Shown: positions 34,728 to 43,522, counted from the stretch's first letter. The stretch is 64,000 nt of DNA from Algoriphagus zhangzhouensis (GCF_900148515.1 NZ_FRXN01000002.1:558001-622000); one strand, 5' to 3'. The notes: generated by a model not told the origin, from the sequence alone. Numbers and translations are program-made.

Positions 34728-36056
34728 ATGCTAAAAAAGATACCTTTACATACTCAGATTATTATTGGACTGGTTTTAGGATTAGTCTTTGGATTGGTGG
34801 TTATCAAAACCAGTATCCCCAACTCATTCACAATTGATTTCATCAAACCAATTGGTACCATTTTCATCAATTCTTTGAAGATGATTGCCGTTCCCTTGGT
34901 ATTCGCTTCTTTGATAGTAGGGGTGTCTAATTTGGGAGATATCTCCAAACTTAGCCGAATCGGAGGAAAGACAATTGGCACCTATCTATTTACCACTGTT
35001 TTAGCAATTACCATTGGATTGGTTTTGGTTAATATTTTCCAACCGGGAAAAAGTCTTCCTGTGGACACTAGAGAGAACCTGATGAAATTGTATGAAGGAG
35101 ATGCAGGCTCTAGAGTAAGTACAGCCGCTGAACTCCAGAAGCAAAGCCCTCTTCAACCACTGGTGGACATCGTTCCTCAAAATATTTTCGATGCAGCATC
35201 CAATAATGGGGCAATGCTTCAAGTAGTATTCTTCGCCATTTTGGTTGGTATCGCCTTACTTCAAATCCCAAAAGAAAAAGGAGATCCTGTGATAGCCTTT
35301 TTTGATGGAATGAATGAAGTAATCATCCGAATTGTGAATTACATCATGATGATCGCTCCTTATGGAGTATTCGCCTTAATGGCTTCCCTGATTGTGGAAA
35401 TCGCAGGGGACAATCCTGATTCAGCCATAGAATTGTTACTTGCTCTATTGAAATATAGCCTAGTAGTTTTGGGAGGCCTTTTCACTATGATTTTATTGGT
35501 TTATCCATTGATTTTGATGGGATTTACCAAAGTGAAATACAAAGACTTCTTCAAAGCAATCAGACCTGCTCAGCTTTTGGCATTTTCTACCAGTTCCAGT
35601 TCTGCGACTCTTCCTGTTACTATGAAACAAGTGGAAGAGGAATTGGGAGTATCGGAAGAAGTTTCCAGCTTCGTTCTTCCATTGGGAGCAACTGTGAACA
35701 TGGACGGAACAAGCCTTTACCAAGGTGTAGCAGCTGTATTTATCGCTCAGGCTTTGGGAATGGAGTTGTCTTTGACCCAACAGTTGATGATTGTATTGAC
35801 GGCAACTTTGGCTTCCATCGGTTCCGCAGGCGTTCCGGGTGCTGGATTGATCATGTTGATTATCGTATTGGAATCTATTGGTGTTCCTGCTGCAGGAATT
35901 GCATTGATCATTGCTCCTGATAGAATATTGGACATGTTTAGAACAGTCGTGAATGTAACTGGAGATGCCACAGTTTGTACGATCGTGGCCAGTACAGAAG
36001 GAGAATTACCAGATGGATTGATCAGAAAAAGCAACCCGCTCACTCCAAACGAGTAA
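34728..36056 (+). CDS. Dicarboxylate/amino acid:cation symporter (DAACS family)
   Basis: Inner-membrane Na+ or H+ coupled transporter of 442 aa, of the GltP/DctA type. It has multiple hydrophobic helices, a serine-rich reentrant loop (F-S-T-S-S-S-S-A-T-L-P-V-T), the N-M-D-G-T-S-L-Y-Q-G motif of the unwound helix 7, and the second hairpin (A-S-I-G-S-A-G-V-P-G-A-G). The substrate is glutamate, aspartate or a C4-dicarboxylate; the motif D-R-x-L-D-M-F-R-T near the C-terminus fits glutamate/aspartate carriers but does not decide it. It is likely co-transcribed with aroC. Confidence 0.94.
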   Translation: MLKKIPLHTQIIIGLVLGLVFGLVVIKTSIPNSFTIDFIKPIGTIFINSLKMIAVPLVFASLIVGVSNLGDISKLSRIGGKTIGTYLFTTVLAITIGLVLVNIFQPGKSLPVDTRENLMKLYEGDAGSRVSTAAELQKQSPLQPLVDIVPQNIFDAASNNGAMLQVVFFAILVGIALLQIPKEKGDPVIAFFDGMNEVIIRIVNYIMMIAPYGVFALMASLIVEIAGDNPDSAIELLLALLKYSLVVLGGLFTMILLVYPLILMGFTKVKYKDFFKAIRPAQLLAFSTSSSSATLPVTMKQVEEELGVSEEVSSFVLPLGATVNMDGTSLYQGVAAVFIAQALGMELSLTQQLMIVLTATLASIGSAGVPGAGLIMLIIVLESIGVPAAGIALIIAPDRILDMFRTVVNVTGDATVCTIVASTEGELPDGLIRKSNPLTPNE

Positions 36057-36076
36057 ATCACAGAAAATTTCAATCA

Positions 36077-36108
36077 AAAAGGTCAGGGTCTCAGGGCTCT
36101 GACCTTTT
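36077..36108 (+). terminator. Terminator of the batD-aroC-symporter unit
   Basis: A 10-bp stem aaaaggtcag / ctgacctttt with a 12-nt loop, 21 nt after the stop. Confidence 0.9.
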
Positions 36109-36150
36109 GTCTTTTCTGAGAAAAACCGACGTTTTCAGGAACTTATGCCT

Positions 36151-36158
36151 TATTTTTG
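36151..36158 (+). promoter_or_regulatory. Putative -7 promoter box of the ccm operon
   Basis: TATTTTTG matches TAnnTTTG exactly. It lies 26 nt before the ccmC ATG and 43 nt past the preceding terminator. No good -33 box. Confidence 0.45.
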
Positions 36159-36183
36159 CGCTTGAAAAAGCAAAAAATACCCT

Positions 36184-36858
36184 ATGCGCCAATCCTGGTG
36201 GAAAATTCTAGCCATTGGCCTGCTGCTGTACACGATCATTGCAGGTCTTCTAATGGATGTCCCTCGACTAGCCATCTTAAATGAGACGATCCGTGCCTTA
36301 CACTTTCATGTGACCATGTGGTTTGGAATGATCTTCTTACTCATCATTTCGGTTTATTATAGCATCCGCTATTTGAGAACAAATAATCTGAAAGATGATG
36401 ACATGGCTATAGAATTCACAAATTCCGCCATCCTATTCGGAGTTTTGGGAATTGCCACCGGGATGCTTTGGGCCAAATTCACTTGGGGAGATTACTGGAG
36501 TGGAGATCCTAAGCAAAACGCTGCTGCAATTGGAATCTTGATGTATTTCGCTTACTTGATTCTTAGAAATTCGCTGACCGATTTGCAGCAAAGAGCAAGA
36601 ATTGGCGCGATCTACAATATCTTTGCTTTCGCAGCCTTTATCCCTCTGATATTTGTCCTACCAAGATTGACTGACAGCCTGCACCCAGGCAATGGAGGCA
36701 ACCCTGGATTCAATGCTTACGACTTGGATTCCAAACTTCGAATGGTTTTTTATCCGGCTATCATAGGATGGACACTTTTGGGAGGTTGGATAGCAACCGT
36801 AAGAGTTAGAATGCGTAGGGTTGAAAGGGTTTTAGAAGATAAATTGATTAATTCCTGA
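36184..36858 (+). CDS. ccmC: Cytochrome c maturation protein CcmC (heme handling)
   Basis: Integral membrane protein of 224 aa with six hydrophobic segments. The tryptophan-rich WWD motif reads W-A-K-F-T-W-G-D-Y-W-S-G-D-P-K (about 96-110), with histidines on either side of it (H-F-H near residue 40, H near 177). In cytochrome c maturation System I, CcmC presents heme and attaches it to CcmE. It heads a four-gene operon with ccmD-like, ccmE and ccmF. The usual ABC transporter genes ccmA and ccmB are not adjacent. Confidence 0.92.
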   Translation: MRQSWWKILAIGLLLYTIIAGLLMDVPRLAILNETIRALHFHVTMWFGMIFLLIISVYYSIRYLRTNNLKDDDMAIEFTNSAILFGVLGIATGMLWAKFTWGDYWSGDPKQNAAAIGILMYFAYLILRNSLTDLQQRARIGAIYNIFAFAAFIPLIFVLPRLTDSLHPGNGGNPGFNAYDLDSKLRMVFYPAIIGWTLLGGWIATVRVRMRRVERVLEDKLINS

Positions 36859-36861
36859 TAA

Positions 36862-37107
36862 ATGAAAAAATTACTAACCGTATTGATGCTAGCTTTCAGC
36901 CTTTCTGCATTGGCCCAGGAAAAAATTCCGGTGACAGAATCAGACTATAGCAACAATTCTGTGGAAATGGCTGATAAAATGAGAGAAGATGGCAAAATCT
37001 ACGTACTAGTAGGTGTGATCGCTATCATCTTTGTTGGCATCACGGTCTATTTGATCGGCACAGACAGGAAAATCTCCAAACTAGAAAAAACTATTTCCCC
37101 AAAATAA
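36862..37107 (+). CDS. CcmD-like small membrane protein
   Basis: 81-aa protein with a cleavable signal peptide (after A-L-A-Q), a polar segment, and one membrane helix at about 46-66 followed by a basic tail (D-R-K-I-S-K-L-E-K). Its position between ccmC and ccmE and its single helix match CcmD, which in System I helps release holo-CcmE from CcmC. The signal peptide is an addition over the short proteobacterial CcmD, but similar proteins occur in Bacteroidota ccm operons. It starts 3 nt after ccmC and ends 7 nt before ccmE. Confidence 0.75.
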   Translation: MKKLLTVLMLAFSLSALAQEKIPVTESDYSNNSVEMADKMREDGKIYVLVGVIAIIFVGITVYLIGTDRKISKLEKTISPK

Positions 37108-37114
37108 CAAGACC

Positions 37115-37531
37115 ATGAAAAAAGGACACATCATCGGAATCGGTATCATTGCCATCGCCATTGTGATCATTATGACTTCCATTGGGGATGCAAGTAGCTA
37201 CGAGACATTTGATACTGCTTGGGAAATGAAAGAAGATGGCCTGGATAAAGCCATTCACGTAGTAGGTCAATTGAAAAAAGATACTGCTGGTGAAGTAACT
37301 GGACTCAATGTACGTGAAGACAAAACTTCTTTCACTTTCGTCTTGGTTGACAATGACGGCACAGAGCAGGAAGTATTCTATAACGAACCAGTACCAGCTG
37401 ATTTTACCAGATCTGAATCTGTAGTAGTAATCGGCTCCTATAAAAACAAAGACATTTTCATCGCAGACAAAATCTTGATGAAATGTCCATCCAAGTACCA
37501 GGAAACAGAAGTGCAGGCGGCAGGCATGTGA
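37115..37531 (+). CDS. ccmE: Heme chaperone CcmE, CxxxY variant
   Basis: Periplasmic heme chaperone of 138 aa with an N-terminal membrane anchor (about 5-22) and an OB-fold domain. Heme is attached to a conserved His in the HxxxY motif of most CcmE proteins. Here the equivalent site reads K-C-P-S-K-Y, that is Cys124 and Tyr128, so this is the CxxxY type reported from Desulfovibrio and archaea. In those, the thiol replaces the histidine as the attachment residue. The change sits in an intact operon with ccmC and ccmF, so it is a functional variant and not decay. Confidence 0.9.
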   Translation: MKKGHIIGIGIIAIAIVIIMTSIGDASSYETFDTAWEMKEDGLDKAIHVVGQLKKDTAGEVTGLNVREDKTSFTFVLVDNDGTEQEVFYNEPVPADFTRSESVVVIGSYKNKDIFIADKILMKCPSKYQETEVQAAGM

Positions 37532-37555
37532 GGTAGCAGCAAGACTTAAGAATTC

Positions 37556-40075
37556 ATGATCAACACCTTTATCGGTAATCTCGGCCACATGATGACCATC
37601 GTGGCCTTTGTGAGTGCATTGGTGACAGCCTTTGCATACTTCCAGTATTTCAAGGCGAATGAATTAGAAAAAGCTAGCTGGAAACGCTTCAGTAGAGTTT
37701 CATTCTACATTCATGCGGTATCCAGTATCATGATTGCATTTTCTCTTTTTGAGATCATCTACAATCATCGATTTGAATACTTCTATGCCTACTCACACTC
37801 GAGTATGGCCTTGCCTGTCCATTACATGATTTCCAGCTTCTGGGAAGGTCAAGAAGGTGCTTTTATCCTCTGGATCTTCTGGAATGTAATTCTCGGGTTC
37901 TTCCTGATTCATACCAACAAAGTTTGGGAAGCACCAGTGATGATTGTTTTCGCCTTGGTACAGGCGTTCTTGGTCTCCATGATCTTAGGTGTAGTCATTG
38001 TGGACTTCAAAATCGGTAGCTCTCCATTTATCCTTTTAAGGGATGCCACCCAGGCACCGATTTTCCAGATGAACCCAGACTTCATTCCTGAAGATGGAAC
38101 TGGACTGAACCCATTATTGCAGAATATCTGGATGGTGATTCACCCACCAACATTATTTTTGGGATATGCTTCTACTTTGATCCCTTTTGCTTATCTGATC
38201 GGAGGATTAGTCACCAAAAAATATTCAGAATGGATTAGACCGGCACTTCCTTGGGCGATTTTCTCCGCTATGATTTTGGGAATGGGCATCTTGATGGGTG
38301 CTTATTGGGCCTATGTAACATTGAACTTTGGAGGGTATTGGAACTGGGATCCGGTGGAAAACGCAGTATACGTTCCTTGGCTGATTATGGTAGCAGCGAT
38401 TCACACCATGATCACTTTCAAGAAAAGTGCTACTGCTCTGAAAACTTCAATTGTCCTTGTAATCCTTTCTTTCATCTTGGTTCTCTATGCCACTTTCTTG
38501 ACTAGATCAGGAATTTTGGGAGATGCATCTGTCCACTCATTCACAGATTTGGGATTGTCAGGACAGTTATTTATTTATTTGATTTTCTTCACCCTTGTGG
38601 CAATCTTCCTTTCAGCCCGCGCTTGGAAACATATTCCTAGCTCTGAAAAAGAGGCTTCAGTTTACTCTAGAGAATTCTGGATTTTCATCGGAGCGACTAC
38701 ATTGGGTTTGATGGGATTCCAAGTGATTTTGCCAACCTCAATTCCGGCTTGGAATGCAATGGTAGAAAGCTTTGGAGGAATCTCCAATATGGCTCCACCA
38801 GCTGATCAGGTTGAGTTTTACACCAAATTCCAGCTTTGGTTCGGAATTGCTTTGGCACTTTTGACAGCTGTTGGCCAGTTCTTCTGGTGGCAAAAAATGG
38901 ACAAAAAGGCATTGAAAGATGCTTTGTTGACTCCATATATTATTTCCGTAGTGATTTCAGCCTTGATTATTGTCTTGGCCAAGGTCTATGATTGGAAATA
39001 CATGATTTTGGTAGTGGCAGGGACTTTTACCATCGTAGCCAATGCCGTAATCCTTTCCAGACTGATGAAGAAATCTACCTTCAAATTGGCAGGTGGATCT
39101 TTGGCACATATCGGATTGGGAATGATGCTGGTGGGGATCATGTTTAGCTCTGGTTATTCTGAGACTATTTCTATCAATATGTCAGGTCTGACTTACAGCA
39201 ATAGCTGGGAGGATGAATTGAATAAAGAGCACGTTCTTCTTTGGATCAATAAGCCTTTGCAGATGAAAGATTACACCGTCATCTACAGAGGAAGACAAAA
39301 GAAAGTGGTGGGTATTCCTGAATTTGTACCAGCCAAAATCCTTGAATCTACTGATCAAGTGAATGAGGCCATTGCATTGGAGGACTACAAAGATTATTTC
39401 AAAAAAGGAGATAAGGTCGATATCGTTTTGGAAGAGAATGACTATTTCAAAATCGATTATTACCAAAATGAAGTGATGAAGTTCTCTCTGAGCCCAATGT
39501 CCCAGTTCAATGCTGGAATGGGCGGATTGATTTCTTCTCCAGATTCCAAGATTTTCATCGATAAGGATCTATATACCTACGTAGCCGCGATGAATGACTA
39601 CGAAGATCCAGAATGGAAGGAAGATCAATTTTATGAAGTCTCTCCAGGCGAGCAGTTCCACATTGCTGACTATGTTACCTATTTTGACGGAGCAGAAGTT
39701 TTAAGAGAAATCGATGATTATGTACTCCAAGAAGGTGATGTAGCAGTAAAGGCAAAGCTTAGAATCTTAGATTATGATGTGGAGAAAAAGATTGAGCCGA
39801 CTTTCATCATCAGAAACAACCAAGTTGGGAAACTCCATGTGGTGGATAATGAATTAGGTATCAAAGTGACCCTAGACAATATCTTACCTGAGCAAAACAA
39901 ATTCGTCTTCAAAGTCAATCAATATCAAAAGGACTATGTGGTGATGAAGGCAATTGTGAAGCCATATATCAATGTCCTTTGGATCGGTTCTCTGATCATG
40001 TTGATCGGGTTTACGGTAGCGATTTACCGTCGATTTGATGAATTCAAAAAAATGAGAGATAAAGGATTGGAATAA
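37556..40075 (+). CDS. ccmF: Cytochrome c heme lyase subunit CcmF
   Basis: Large polytopic protein of 839 aa. The N-terminal two thirds hold about fifteen hydrophobic segments and the WWD region (about 248-275, G-Y-W-N-W-D-P-V-E-N-A) with flanking histidines (H-P-P-T-L at about 196). CcmF ligates heme from CcmE to apocytochrome. The region from about 540 to 800 is a long soluble periplasmic domain, followed by one last helix (about 805-825), an arrangement larger than the roughly 650-aa proteobacterial CcmF. No ccmG or ccmH follows; the operon ends here with a terminator. Confidence 0.92.
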   Translation: MINTFIGNLGHMMTIVAFVSALVTAFAYFQYFKANELEKASWKRFSRVSFYIHAVSSIMIAFSLFEIIYNHRFEYFYAYSHSSMALPVHYMISSFWEGQEGAFILWIFWNVILGFFLIHTNKVWEAPVMIVFALVQAFLVSMILGVVIVDFKIGSSPFILLRDATQAPIFQMNPDFIPEDGTGLNPLLQNIWMVIHPPTLFLGYASTLIPFAYLIGGLVTKKYSEWIRPALPWAIFSAMILGMGILMGAYWAYVTLNFGGYWNWDPVENAVYVPWLIMVAAIHTMITFKKSATALKTSIVLVILSFILVLYATFLTRSGILGDASVHSFTDLGLSGQLFIYLIFFTLVAIFLSARAWKHIPSSEKEASVYSREFWIFIGATTLGLMGFQVILPTSIPAWNAMVESFGGISNMAPPADQVEFYTKFQLWFGIALALLTAVGQFFWWQKMDKKALKDALLTPYIISVVISALIIVLAKVYDWKYMILVVAGTFTIVANAVILSRLMKKSTFKLAGGSLAHIGLGMMLVGIMFSSGYSETISINMSGLTYSNSWEDELNKEHVLLWINKPLQMKDYTVIYRGRQKKVVGIPEFVPAKILESTDQVNEAIALEDYKDYFKKGDKVDIVLEENDYFKIDYYQNEVMKFSLSPMSQFNAGMGGLISSPDSKIFIDKDLYTYVAAMNDYEDPEWKEDQFYEVSPGEQFHIADYVTYFDGAEVLREIDDYVLQEGDVAVKAKLRILDYDVEKKIEPTFIIRNNQVGKLHVVDNELGIKVTLDNILPEQNKFVFKVNQYQKDYVVMKAIVKPYINVLWIGSLIMLIGFTVAIYRRFDEFKKMRDKGLE

Positions 40076-40097
40076 GAATTATCCTACATAATTTTGG

Positions 40098-40125
40098 AAA
40101 GGAAGGTGAATCACCTTCCTTTTTT
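40098..40125 (+). terminator. Terminator of the ccm operon
   Basis: Near-perfect palindrome aaaggaaggtga / tcaccttccttt followed by a T tract, 22 nt past the ccmF stop. Confidence 0.9.
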
Positions 40126-40223
40126 CATTTAAAATGGACTTTTCAAAGAATTTTATCTATCCAACTGAGAAGAAACTAGTATATTTTGAATATTAAACAC
40201 TACACCTAAACCCATTACGAATT

Positions 40224-40592
40224 ATGAAGATCAGTAAGGATGACTTTTTGAAAATGCAGGAGAAGTACGATAAAGAAGTCAAAAAGGGCAAGCCAGCCAA
40301 AGACAAGAAAAACAAAGACATAGACAATCAAACCAATTGGGTGTTTTTTGACAAAAAGACTTTACAGGATATTTTGGATAAAGCAGATGATGTGAAAGGC
40401 GGCATCAAATTCTACATGACCGAATATACGGAAGACACAGCTCCAGTAGTAGATACTGATGAATATGTAGGTAGACTAACTTTGGTTCTTTCCCCGACAA
40501 CATTGGAGGCTAGTGCAGGTTTAGGTGATCCAGAGGAAGAGGAATATTATAACAAGGGCCAAATGTGTCCCCCAAGTTGCCCTACACCCTAA
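40224..40592 (+). CDS. Small soluble protein with C-terminal CPPSC motif, function unknown
   Basis: 122-aa protein without signal peptide or membrane helix. A very lysine-rich N-terminal helix (about 1-35) is followed by W-V-F-F-D-K-K-T-L-Q-D-I-L, G-G-I-K-F-Y-M-T-E-Y, a strand R-L-T-L-V-L, an acidic stretch (D-P-E-E-E-E-Y-Y), and the end M-C-P-P-S-C-P-T-P. I recall similar uncharacterised Bacteroidota proteins with a CPPxC tail, often next to membrane proteins. The two cysteines could form a disulfide or bind metal. It starts the operon-like run that continues into two membrane proteins 3 nt downstream and a two-component pair. Confidence 0.75.
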   Translation: MKISKDDFLKMQEKYDKEVKKGKPAKDKKNKDIDNQTNWVFFDKKTLQDILDKADDVKGGIKFYMTEYTEDTAPVVDTDEYVGRLTLVLSPTTLEASAGLGDPEEEEYYNKGQMCPPSCPTP

Positions 40593-40595
40593 AAA

Positions 40596-41348
40596 ATGTT
40601 AAAGGAAGTTTTAGATCTAATTTCTGAAAATCCATATTTTATTGGAGTCCATATCCTAGCAATAACTGGTACAATTGCTTTCTTGTTTTTATCAAAAGAA
40701 AAGAAAAAAGAGCCCGAGTATTATTGGGCTTTTATTATTCTTTTGATTTCTTCAGTATATGAATTGATATCGTCAATTTCCTTGGTTAATAGAGATTTAA
40801 ATGAATCAATCCATACTTTTATTTCAGACACACCTTATAAAGGTTATAATATTTGGGTCTATAATATTTTATATTATCAGGTATCAATGGTTCTTTTAAT
40901 CCTCTGGATTAATTTTTTCATAGTAAACAAAAAACTCATTCGAATTAATATCTATCTCACTCTGGCTTACATCGGCGCTGCATTACTATTGGAATTAACC
41001 AAAATCCAAGAAATAACTGAGTTCCAACCAGTCATTTACTTTATGGGATATGTTCTTAGCATTATAGCCAGTGGACTTTTCTTCATGGATTTGATCAGCT
41101 CTGATAAAAACATTGACATCAATCCACTTAGATTTATCCCCTTTTGGTTTATCACTTTTAACTTATTCCAAAATGTTTTATCAATATTGGCAGATATTGC
41201 CTTAGATTACCTAGCGTTTAACAATCTCCAATTGTATTATTTCTTTAATTACATTTCGCAATTCCTATACATTCTAATGCTAATTTCAATTGTTGTAATA
41301 TTTATTAATAAGGGTCTATTTATTGAAAAAAAAGTGAAAACAGCCTAG
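40596..41348 (+). CDS. Polytopic membrane protein, about seven helices, function unknown
   Basis: Unrecognised 250-aa integral membrane protein. Hydrophobic segments at about 15-34, 44-62, 88-112, 117-133, 143-165, 177-199 and 217-241 suggest seven helices. A conserved-looking loop has G-Y-N-I-W-V-Y-N, another L-T-K-I-Q-E-I and N-P-L-R-F-I-P-F-W-F-I-T. It is a clear paralogue of the next gene, sharing these loops and the C-terminal G-L-F-I-E-K-K-x-K-T-A. It lies 3 nt after the CPPSC protein gene and upstream of a kinase that lacks its own sensory domain, so it may be the sensing subunit (inference). Confidence 0.8.
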   Translation: MLKEVLDLISENPYFIGVHILAITGTIAFLFLSKEKKKEPEYYWAFIILLISSVYELISSISLVNRDLNESIHTFISDTPYKGYNIWVYNILYYQVSMVLLILWINFFIVNKKLIRINIYLTLAYIGAALLLELTKIQEITEFQPVIYFMGYVLSIIASGLFFMDLISSDKNIDINPLRFIPFWFITFNLFQNVLSILADIALDYLAFNNLQLYYFFNYISQFLYILMLISIVVIFINKGLFIEKKVKTA

Positions 41349-41354
41349 AGTAAA

Positions 41355-42106
41355 ATGCTAAATAAAGTATTGGACAGGATTCTATCTCACCCCTATTTAT
41401 TTGGGATTTTTTCTCTTGCCCTTATAGGAATCATTGCGTTTTTTTTTTACCTGTACAAAAGAAAAAACAACCAGAATTTTATTTGGCCTTCCTTTTCCTT
41501 TTGATTGTTTCATTTTATGAATTGATGGCGATCTATTTAGTTGAAAGTCAAGAATTAAACAAAAAAATCCACGAACTGATTTCGGATTCAGACTTTATGG
41601 GATATAATATTTGGGTCTTTAATATTTTCAATTACCAATTGTCGAAAATTCCTTTGATCCTATGGATCAATCGGTTCATTAATAATGTTAATTATCGAAA
41701 GATCAATCTTTCTCTTTTAGGAATTTTTATTTTCGCAGCACAAGTTTTAACCCTAACCAAAATTCAAGAAATCTCAGGATTTCAACCCCTGAATTATTTA
41801 ATGAGTTATATCCTTGGAATTGTTGCATGTGGACTTTTTTTCGTAGACTTAATTAGTTCTGAAAAGTCCCTAGAAATTCACCCCCTAAGATTTATTCCAT
41901 TTTGGTTCATAACCCTAACTTTATTCCAGCAAGTCATTGTATTCCTAGCCGAAATGTCCAATGATTACTTGGCCTTTAACGAAATCACTTTATACTACTT
42001 TTTCAATTATATCTCTATGACGCTCTATGTACTAATGTTGACTGCTATTGTTGTGCTGATTATTAATCAAGGTTTATTTATTGAAAAGAAAGCAAAAACA
42101 GCCTAA
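41355..42106 (+). pseudogene. Frameshifted paralogue of the seven-helix protein (possibly rescued by slippage)
   Basis: The ATG at 41355 opens a frame whose product begins like the preceding paralogue. The frame breaks after a run of ten T (41439-41448) and hits a TGA about 25 codons on. From about 41450 to the TAA at 42106 the homologous sequence continues in another frame. Adding one T restores a continuous 250-aa protein aligning codon by codon with the paralogue (K-K-K-Q-P-E-F-Y-L-A-F against K-K-K-E-P-E-Y-Y-W-A-F). The rest shows no decay. Explanations are sequencing error, phase variation, transcriptional slippage or recent loss. A TTG at 41483 could start a shorter protein lacking the first helix. 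Confidence 0.8.
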
Positions 42107-42858
42107 TGGAAGAAGAAAGTCAGATTGTTTTTATCTTATTTGCCGGAGCCTTCTTGGCCGCCTTAATGGCAACTTTTGTTGTCGCCATGGTGATTTTGCA
42201 TAGGCAAAGACAGGTGCAGAACAAGCAAAAAATGGAACAACTCCAGCTAGAACATGAGCGGACTTTGCTGAATATAGAAAATGAAATCCAGCAGGAAACC
42301 ATGAGTCATATCGGGCGTGAATTGCATGATAACATCGGTCAGCTCCTTTCATTATCCAAACTGTATCTGGGTTCCTCCAAACCTGAAAAACAGGCAGAGG
42401 GTCGGGAACTCATTACCAAAGTAATTTCTGAAGTAAGGGGGCTTTCCAAAACCTTAAATCTAGATTGGGTGGAAAGCATTTCTATCCGCGAATTTGCAAA
42501 ACAGCAATTAGATAGAATTCAAGCCACTGGTTTTTGCCAAACTGAACTTGATCAAGAAGGAGATCCTTGGGAATTAGAGAAAAATCAAAAACTGGTTTTT
42601 ATCAGAGTGATTCAAGAGTGTCTGAACAATGCCATCAAGCATGCCTCTCCCAATCATGTTTCAATCCAAATCATCAAAAATGAATCGGGAAGAAAGATTA
42701 TCATCAAAGATGATGGAAAGGGATTCGACACCACCATTCCTTCCAAGGGTAGCGGTATGACAAACCTCAAGAAACGGATGGAAACCATTGGTGGAGAATT
42801 TTTAATCCATTCTTCACTCGGAAATGGCACAGAGATCAAACTACTTTTGCCAAATTGA
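42106..42858 (+). CDS. NarX/DesK-type sensor histidine kinase (HisKA_3)
   Basis: 250-aa kinase with one N-terminal membrane helix (about 8-31) and almost no extracytoplasmic sequence. A coiled coil (35-65) leads to the HisKA_3 motif G-R-E-L-H-D-N-I-G-Q-L with His74. The ATPase domain has E-C-L-N-N-A-I-K-H-A, D-D-G-K-G-F and S-G-M-T-N-L-K-K-R. Because it has no sensor domain, it probably depends on a membrane partner, for which the two upstream seven-helix proteins are candidates. Its ATG overlaps the preceding TAA by 1 nt. The LuxR-type regulator follows 37 nt downstream. Confidence 0.92.
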   Translation: MEEESQIVFILFAGAFLAALMATFVVAMVILHRQRQVQNKQKMEQLQLEHERTLLNIENEIQQETMSHIGRELHDNIGQLLSLSKLYLGSSKPEKQAEGRELITKVISEVRGLSKTLNLDWVESISIREFAKQQLDRIQATGFCQTELDQEGDPWELEKNQKLVFIRVIQECLNNAIKHASPNHVSIQIIKNESGRKIIIKDDGKGFDTTIPSKGSGMTNLKKRMETIGGEFLIHSSLGNGTEIKLLLPN

Positions 42859-42895
42859 TATTATAAACCTAATTTAGGTTTCACCCTTATTTATT

Positions 42896-43522
42896 ATGAT
42901 TCGGATAGCTATAGCCGATGACCATACTTTATTTGCCAAAGGCATTGAGGGATTATTGGAAGAACATGAGGACCTTTTGGTCATGGGGCTTTTTCCAAAT
43001 GGTCAGGAATTGGTTGAATTTTTAGAGTCCAATACTGCAGATGTGGTGTTGACAGATCTCAATATGCCTATTTTAGATGGTTTCGGAGTGCTTTCTACTT
43101 TGAAACAACAAGAAGTTTGCCCCAAAATAGTGGTGCTTTCTATGTATGACGAGGAAAAAATCTACAAAGAATGCCTAGATAAAGGTGCCGACGGATTTAT
43201 CCTCAAAGATGCAGATCCCGATGAATTGGTTTTCACCATCCGAGAAGTGCACGAAGGACGTCACGTTCTCAATTTTGACCGAGTTATAGAGCAGGCCAGA
43301 CCCAATGCATTCTTTGATTCCTTTAGAGACAAATACCGTCTTTCTCGCAGGGAAGTGCAAATTGTTTCCTTGGTAAAAGAGGGCCATACAAATAAAGAAA
43401 TCGCAGGTCAATTAGGTCTAAGCCCTAGCACGATTGAAACACACAGAAAAAATATCCATCAAAAACTAGGTGTAAATTCTCGAATTGAATTAGTGAAAAA
43501 AGCCTACGAAATGAATTTGTAA
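42896..43522 (+). CDS. NarL/FixJ-type response regulator (LuxR HTH)
   Basis: Response regulator of 208 aa, partner of the preceding kinase. The receiver domain has D8-D9, phosphoacceptor Asp54 (L-T-D-L-N-M-P) and F-I-L-K-D-A. The C-terminal LuxR-type helix-turn-helix (about 145-205) contains L-S-R-R-E-V-Q-I-V and G-H-T-N-K-E-I-A-x-x-L-x-x-S-x-S-T-I-E-T-H. Binding sites are not recognisable by eye. The stop overlaps the start of the oxidoreductase by 1 nt (TAATG), which ties that enzyme to this transcript. Confidence 0.94.
   Translation: MIRIAIADDHTLFAKGIEGLLEEHEDLLVMGLFPNGQELVEFLESNTADVVLTDLNMPILDGFGVLSTLKQQEVCPKIVVLSMYDEEKIYKECLDKGADGFILKDADPDELVFTIREVHEGRHVLNFDRVIEQARPNAFFDSFRDKYRLSRREVQIVSLVKEGHTNKEIAGQLGLSPSTIETHRKNIHQKLGVNSRIELVKKAYEMNL

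Noticed and set aside
41462-41468. Slippery heptamer A AAA AAC as the site of a programmed -1 frameshift
   Set aside because: It stands in the right frame and would restore the frame, but the paralogue alignment is much better if the shift occurs in the T10 run, and I see no stimulatory structure downstream. Kept as a weaker alternative.
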